From contig JAUVPO010000009.1 of assembly GCA_030598625.1 (NCBI GenBank), positions 1 through 17,672 on the forward strand: a DNA stretch of 17,672 nucleotides, given 5' to 3'. Below the pieces are notes generated by a model, which saw only the letters and a program-made list of their open reading frames with translations, did not search any database and was not told the origin of the DNA. The position numbers and the translations under genes were made by a program. This DNA is from Deferribacteres bacterium (GTDB taxonomy: Bacteria > Nitrospirota > Thermodesulfovibrionia > UBA6902). Below, piece after piece: positions 14,215-17,672 of this stretch; the stretch's first letter is position 1, and every line of letters starts with the position of its first letter.

Positions 14215-14620
14215 AATGCCTCATTCATGCGTACAAAACTTGTATAATCAATTTGCAAATTCAATGCCTGTAAATTTATCGTATTTTAATGGAAAAATGT
14301 GGTCTTATGCTAATAAATTGTGGAATTTTGCCTGCCGCATGTGGAATTAGACACAATATTTAAAACCGGAAATAAGATTGCCGGGGCCCTTTAATTAGAA
14401 AAAATGCGCTTATTTGAGATAATTTATTCTCTATGCTGAGAGCTGACCGCTGAATGACCGGTGCGAGAGAATTCAACTTTTTGCATATTGAATAGGTGTC
14501 AGAAATTCCACTAAAGTCAAAAAAGTTAAAATTTTTTTAAATAATATTTTATAAAGATCTTTTAAAATTAAGAAGTTGCGATTTGGTATTGAATTTGCTA
14601 TATATAAAGAGCTAATCATT
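14215..14620. promoter_or_regulatory. 406-bp divergent regulatory region (receiver / histidine kinase)
   Basis: The region has no supported gene. It holds the 21-bp-phased TGTGG array (14298-14360). It also has a 6-bp inverted repeat ATTCAA / TTGAAT with an 11-nt spacer (14471-14493) and a GTTAAAAT box (TAAAAT at 14527-14532) like those before other genes in the window. The last 100 bp are strongly AT-rich. An in-frame TTG at 14576 would extend the kinase by 15 residues but has no better ribosome site than the ATG at 14621. Promoter positions for either gene cannot be fixed from sequence. Confidence 0.4.
14298..14360 (+). repeat. Three TGTGG boxes phased at exactly 21 bp, candidate operator array
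   Basis: Boxes start at 14298 (TGTGGTCTTATGC), 14319 (TGTGGAATTTTGC) and 14340 (TGTGGAATTAGAC), giving TGTGGnnTTnTGC in the first two and TGTGGnnTT in all three. The spacing is 21 bp both times, two turns of B-DNA, so proteins bound at each box would lie on the same face. The third box continues to ACACA, forming TGTG-N8-CACA, the half-site spacing used by CRP/FNR-family regulators. A much weaker relative may start at 14277 (TATCGTATTTT). The array is 84-117 bp upstream of the receiver ATG and about 260-320 bp upstream of the kinase ATG. The regulator is unknown. Confidence 0.55.
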
Positions 14621-16477
14621 ATGAAAAAAATGGGTCAATTCAATAGTATCAGAGCACGCCTGACTTTCTGGTTTTTTGTTATAGCCATAGTGCCGCTGAC
14701 TGTGGCAAGTGTTATGATTTACAGCCAGATGATGAAATCCCGGGAAACAGCGATATTTACTAAGCTTGAAGCAATCCGGGATCTTAAAGTTAAAGAAGTA
14801 AATAACTGGCTTGATGAGAGAATTGGAGATATCCGTACAATTGCTGCTGATGACGAGATTCGAATACTGGAAAAGGTTCATGAAAACAAGGAAGAAGACA
14901 TGAGAAAAAATATTGCTATTATTGCAGATGCCCGGGTTCATCTTGACAGATTCGTCCAATACTTCCACGCCTTACACAAAATATTTATTCTTAGCCCTCA
15001 TACCGGGAGAATCCTGGTCTCTACCGATGAAAAGGAGGAGGGTGAAAACCATTCAAATACCTCGTACTTTAAGGAGACATTACAGAAACGTGAACTTTTT
15101 ATCAAGGATATTTATTATTCCACTCCGGAGAACAAGCCCGTGATGACCATTTCCATCCCTGTTTTCGGATTAAGCGATAGTGAAGATATTATAGGCATTC
15201 TTGTTGCAGGAATTAACCTTGACGCGTCACTTTATGACCTGCTTTTGAACCGTACCGGAATGGAAAAGACCGGGGAGACCCTTATTATTAACAGGGATCT
15301 CGTTGTCTTGAACGAGCTGCGCTGGCATAAGGACGCACCCCTTAATTTAAGGATTAAGGTAAAATCCGCTTTAGAGGCTGTACGCGGAAAAACCGGTATC
15401 GTGGAAACAGAGGACTACAGAGGAGAAATGGTCCTGGCCGCTTATACTTATATTCCGAGGACCGACTGGGGATTTGTAGCAAAACAGGACATTAAGGAAG
15501 TCTATGCCCCGATATATCAACTTAGAAAATGGACATTTTCTATTGGAATTTTAACTTGTTTTGTAATAATAATAGCAGCCTTTAGAGTTTCAAAGTCAAT
15601 TTCTGAACCGATTAAGTTATTGCAACAAGGAAGTGAAACAATAGGAAACGGCAATCTGGATTATAAAGTAGGGACAGATACAAAAGACGAGATCGGCCAG
15701 TTATCACGATCTTTTGATGAAATGACACATAATTTAAAAAATTCCCGCGTAACACTTGAGAATGAAATCACCGAGCGAAAGCGCTTGGAAAAAGAAATCC
15801 TAAAAATTGAAGAAATGGAGCGACAGCGAATCGGTCACGATCTGCATGACAATCTGGGACAGCAGCTTACAGGTATTTCGTATATTAGCCAGCTAATCGA
15901 AAGCAGATTGAAAGCGAAATCGATTCCCGAGGCTAAAGAAGCAGCAAGGCTTACATTCCTTATTAATAAAACAAGTAATCAGATAAAGCTTATGTCGAGA
16001 GGGCTTTCGCTCATGATGGAAAATGGTAAGGAAGGTCTGATGGTAGCCATTGAAGATCTTGCGTCGAATACTGAAAAGGCTTTTGATGTTCCATGCGTTT
16101 TAAAGTGTAACAAACCTGTTCCCATCTATAATGAAGCGGCTGTTACGCATTTATATCGTATCGCCCAGGAAGCGGTTACCAATGCAGTAAAACATGCTAA
16201 ACCAGGGCATATCGAAATTTGTCTTAATAAAGTTGATGATAAAATTACGTTGACAATAAAGGATAATGGAACAGGGATTACTGCACCAAACAAGGGAAAA
16301 GGGATAGGGCTGCAAATTATGAAATACAGGGCGGACATAATCGGTGCATCACTTGATATCCAGTCGGATATCAATAAAGGGACACTTATATCATGTATTT
16401 TGTTTGATGCAATAAGAAATGAGATCAAAGGTCCTGCAAAAGATGAAAGATTAGGCAGTTATTTATCAAACATATAA
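14621..16477 (+). CDS. Sensor histidine kinase: extracytoplasmic Cache, HAMP, HisKA_3, HATPase_c (NarX/LiaS type)
   Basis: From the ATG at 14621 the product has 618 residues. A first membrane helix (about 13-36) and a second (about 303-322) bracket a 265-residue periplasmic double-Cache-like sensor (for example FILSPHTGRILVSTDE and RTDWGFVAKQDIKEVYAPIY). HAMP follows (about 323-375). Next is a HisKA_3 dimerisation domain with the phosphoacceptor His409 in RQRIGHDLHDNLGQQ. The ATP-binding domain has N-box EAVTNAVKHA (Asn521), G1 DNGTG and G2 GKGIGLQIM. HisKA_3 kinases pair with LuxR-type regulators, and one lies 17 bp downstream. The sensed ligand is unknown; Cache domains bind small molecules such as carboxylates or amino acids. 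AAAGAG sits about ten nt before the chosen ATG. A TTG at 14576 would add 15 residues. Confidence 0.93.
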   Translation: MKKMGQFNSIRARLTFWFFVIAIVPLTVASVMIYSQMMKSRETAIFTKLEAIRDLKVKEVNNWLDERIGDIRTIAADDEIRILEKVHENKEEDMRKNIAIIADARVHLDRFVQYFHALHKIFILSPHTGRILVSTDEKEEGENHSNTSYFKETLQKRELFIKDIYYSTPENKPVMTISIPVFGLSDSEDIIGILVAGINLDASLYDLLLNRTGMEKTGETLIINRDLVVLNELRWHKDAPLNLRIKVKSALEAVRGKTGIVETEDYRGEMVLAAYTYIPRTDWGFVAKQDIKEVYAPIYQLRKWTFSIGILTCFVIIIAAFRVSKSISEPIKLLQQGSETIGNGNLDYKVGTDTKDEIGQLSRSFDEMTHNLKNSRVTLENEITERKRLEKEILKIEEMERQRIGHDLHDNLGQQLTGISYISQLIESRLKAKSIPEAKEAARLTFLINKTSNQIKLMSRGLSLMMENGKEGLMVAIEDLASNTEKAFDVPCVLKCNKPVPIYNEAAVTHLYRIAQEAVTNAVKHAKPGHIEICLNKVDDKITLTIKDNGTGITAPNKGKGIGLQIMKYRADIIGASLDIQSDINKGTLISCILFDAIRNEIKGPAKDERLGSYLSNI

Positions 16478-16494
16478 ATCAAAGGAGAAAAAAC

Positions 16495-17169
16495 ATGAAT
16501 ACTATCAAGGCTAAAAACAAAATACGGGAACGCAAAGTTTTCATAGTTGATGACCATTCCATTGTACGCGAAGGACTTTCAGGAATTATCAACAATAAGC
16601 AGGACCTTACGGTTTGCGGAGAAACAGGCCGTATTTCAAGCGCGTTACAGGCTATTCCGGATTATAAGCCTGATATTGTAATAGTTGACCTTTCTCTTGA
16701 AGACGGAAGCGGAATCAGACTTATAGAAGACCTCCTGCATTACAATGACAGTATCTTAATTCTGGTTCTTTCCATGCACGATGAATCAATATATGCCGAA
16801 CGTTGTATCAAGGCGGGGGCAAGGGGGTATATTATGAAACAGGAATCTTCAGATGAATTGATATCAGCAATAAGGAAGGTGCTGAACGGACGGATATACG
16901 TAAGCGATAAGTTGGGGGATAAACTTTTAAATAAATTTGCTGCAAACAAAATTGAAGTTCATAATTCGCCTACTGACAGTCTCAGTAACCGTGAACTGGA
17001 AGTTTATCAACTTTTTGGTCAAAGGTTGAATAAACATGAGATAGCAGAGAACTTAAACATCAGTGTCAGGACTATTGAAAGTTATACTGAACATATTAAG
17101 AAGAAACTGAAATTAAAAGATACCCGCGAGGTTGTCATTCATGCAGTTCAAGATGCGATGAAAATATAG
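16495..17169 (+). CDS. NarL/FixJ-family response regulator with LuxR-type HTH
   Basis: The 224-residue transcription factor has an N-terminal receiver (about 13-130) with acidic residues Asp19-Asp20, phosphoacceptor Asp65 (IVIVDLSLEDGSG), Ser93 and Lys115 (YIMKQES). A LuxR-type helix-turn-helix follows at about 160-222, containing LSNRELEVYQLFGQRLNKHEI and the recognition-helix segment SVRTIESYTEHIKKKLKL. The ATG has AAAGGAG seven nt upstream and lies 17 bp after the HisKA_3 kinase, so the two form a cognate pair and one operon. Its targets are unknown. Candidate sites worth testing are the phased array at 14298 and the palindrome at 17269 just after its own stop. No intrinsic terminator follows. 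Confidence 0.95.
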   Translation: MNTIKAKNKIRERKVFIVDDHSIVREGLSGIINNKQDLTVCGETGRISSALQAIPDYKPDIVIVDLSLEDGSGIRLIEDLLHYNDSILILVLSMHDESIYAERCIKAGARGYIMKQESSDELISAIRKVLNGRIYVSDKLGDKLLNKFAANKIEVHNSPTDSLSNRELEVYQLFGQRLNKHEIAENLNISVRTIESYTEHIKKKLKLKDTREVVIHAVQDAMKI

Positions 17170-17268
17170 AATAATTTTTTTAGTCCGCTTTTCTAATCCT
17201 TCCTGATTTTCTCAGAGAACGCTAATTTTTCAATCCTTAATGAAATAAGAAATTAACGTTATCTAAAT

Positions 17269-17283
17269 TACGAAATTTTCGTA
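17269..17283. promoter_or_regulatory. 15-bp perfect palindrome TACGAAA-T-TTTCGTA, candidate operator
   Basis: Seven-base arms are separated by one base. ACGAAAT recurs at about 17293-17299 (ACGAAATTT again) and ACGAAAT at about 17342. The cluster lies between the NarL-type regulator and the chemoreceptor gene, directly before the first codon of a doubtful small ORF, so it could be an operator for the downstream genes. No regulator family is recognised. Confidence 0.35.
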
Positions 17284-17511
17284 TTGATAAAAACGAAATT
17301 TAACTATTTAGAAAATCATGTGCCAGCCCGATATATAAGACTACGAAATAAAACGGATATCAGCAAAACACGCAAAAACTTTTTTAATTTGCTGCTGGAC
17401 AGACTCAAAAAATATAAAGAAGAGGGGGTAATCAGAAACGGCCGGAGGTTTAATCAAGCCTTCACGGGCGAAGCGGAAGCAACGGTAAACATGAAGTTGT
17501 TACAAAAATGA
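17284..17511 (+). CDS. Doubtful small basic ORF, unrecognised
   Basis: An open frame of 75 codons begins at a TTG and ends at TGA 17509-17511. The product would be basic and helical (KTRKNFFNLLLDRLKKYKEEG in the middle) with no membrane segment or known motif. No Shine-Dalgarno precedes the TTG, and the palindrome at 17269 abuts it. An in-frame GTG at 17320 is no better. Base composition shifts from AT-rich in the first half to more GC-rich in the second, which could mean a decayed gene fused by chance to a leader. It lies on the same strand between the response regulator and the chemoreceptor, 40 bp before the latter. It may be real, a remnant, or untranslated leader. Confidence 0.3.
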   Translation: MIKTKFNYLENHVPARYIRLRNKTDISKTRKNFFNLLLDRLKKYKEEGVIRNGRRFNQAFTGEAEATVNMKLLQK

Positions 17512-17551
17512 AGCCTTTCTAAAAAAGGGACAGAACAAAGGAGGATTTAAG

Positions 17552-17672
17552 ATGATGAAATTAGGAGATATACCGGTAGGGACGAAACTGATAAGCGGGT
17601 TTTTAATTGTAGCGGTGATAGCAGCGGTTGTCGGCGCAATCGGGGTGACGAACATCAAGACAATAGGAATGG
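17552..17672 (+). CDS. Methyl-accepting chemotaxis protein, N-terminal fragment
   Basis: The frame starts at an ATG with a strong Shine-Dalgarno (AAAGGAGG, seven nt upstream) and runs off the right edge after 40 codons. It opens MMKLGDIPVGTKLISGF and continues into a membrane helix (LIVAVIAAVVGAIGV), the typical beginning of a chemoreceptor with a four-helix-bundle periplasmic sensor. The signalling domain is outside the window, so the assignment rests on the N-terminal pattern KLxIGxKLxxGF. A receptor-like kinase with the same opening cannot be excluded. A second ATG follows directly at 17555. Confidence 0.65.
   Translation, partial: MMKLGDIPVGTKLISGFLIVAVIAAVVGAIGVTNIKTIGM

Noticed and set aside
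14321..14335. Sigma-54-like GG-N10-GC (TGGAATTTTGCCTGC)
   Set aside because: The GG/GC core is present but the rest of the -24/-12 consensus is poor. It lies inside the phased TGTGG array and is about 270 bp from the kinase start, so it is better explained by the repeat.
14471..14493. Inverted repeat ATTCAA / TTGAAT, possible FNR-type site
   Set aside because: The 11-nt spacer does not fit FNR (TTGAT-N4-ATCAA), and six-base AT-rich dyads are expected by chance.
17514..17527. CCTTT / AAAGG hairpin before the chemoreceptor gene as a terminator
   Set aside because: Five weak pairs, no T-run, and it directly precedes the Shine-Dalgarno.
1..17672. CRISPR array, transposase, tRNA or rRNA genes
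   Set aside because: No regularly spaced repeats of array type, no transposase-like frame, and no tRNA- or rRNA-like sequence noticed on either strand. No tRNA-scan could be run.

Overview
The window looks like a chromosomal segment of an anaerobic or microaerophilic Gram-negative bacterium with c-type cytochromes. My best guess is Nitrospirota (Thermodesulfovibrionia-like) or a neighbouring deep-branching Desulfobacterota-type lineage. The reasons are a periplasmic multiheme cytochrome, System II (CcsA/CcsB) cytochrome maturation, the C5 heme pathway (hemA-hemC), many two-component and c-di-GMP proteins, frequent TTG starts and moderate GC with AT-rich intergenic DNA. The assignment is inferred from gene content and gene style, not from a marker gene.

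Layout. (1) 1-1842: the tail of a probable GH57/DUF3536 glucan-active protein, followed 23 bp later by 4-alpha-glucanotransferase malQ. These form a glycogen or maltodextrin unit. (2) 1880-2917, minus strand: a LOG-family nucleotide-processing protein. (3) 3170-4183: a secreted multiheme cytochrome with five CXXCH motifs and one unusual CX3CH. It meets, stop codon to stop codon with no gap, a minus-strand CBS4-PAS-GGDEF diguanylate cyclase (4184-5803). (4) 5890-8803, minus strand: a copper-export unit of a small SHOCT membrane protein and a CopA ATPase carrying an N-terminal YHS domain and two HMA domains. (5) 8804-9300: a 480-bp gap with a palindrome near the copper promoter, a plus-strand intrinsic terminator with no gene in front of it, and a possible short structured RNA. 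(6) 9301-13799: a MobB-like P-loop protein, ccsB/ccsA, hemA, hemC (hemA and hemC overlap by 14 nt) and a membrane-anchored SurA-N-domain protein. This region makes and handles heme. (7) 13819-17672: signalling genes: a stand-alone receiver (minus strand), then divergently a Cache-HAMP-NarX-type histidine kinase, a NarL-type response regulator, an uncertain small ORF and the start of a methyl-accepting chemotaxis protein.

How they fit together. Heme synthesis plus CcsB supplies heme for periplasmic cytochromes such as the one at 3170. The histidine kinase and its NarL-type partner are a likely cognate pair. The cyclase, the receiver and the chemoreceptor point to motility or biofilm control.

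The most unusual non-coding signal is three TGTGG-headed boxes spaced at exactly 21 bp (14298, 14319, 14340) between the divergent receiver and kinase genes. The third box also has the spacing of a CRP/FNR-family palindrome. The other notable items are the orphan terminator and candidate RNA at about 9045-9155, the inverted-repeat element that fills the ccsB-hemA gap and leaves hemA without a visible Shine-Dalgarno, the CX3CH motif, and repeated TGTTAAAAT elements that look like extended -10 boxes. I see no tRNA, rRNA, CRISPR array or transposase.
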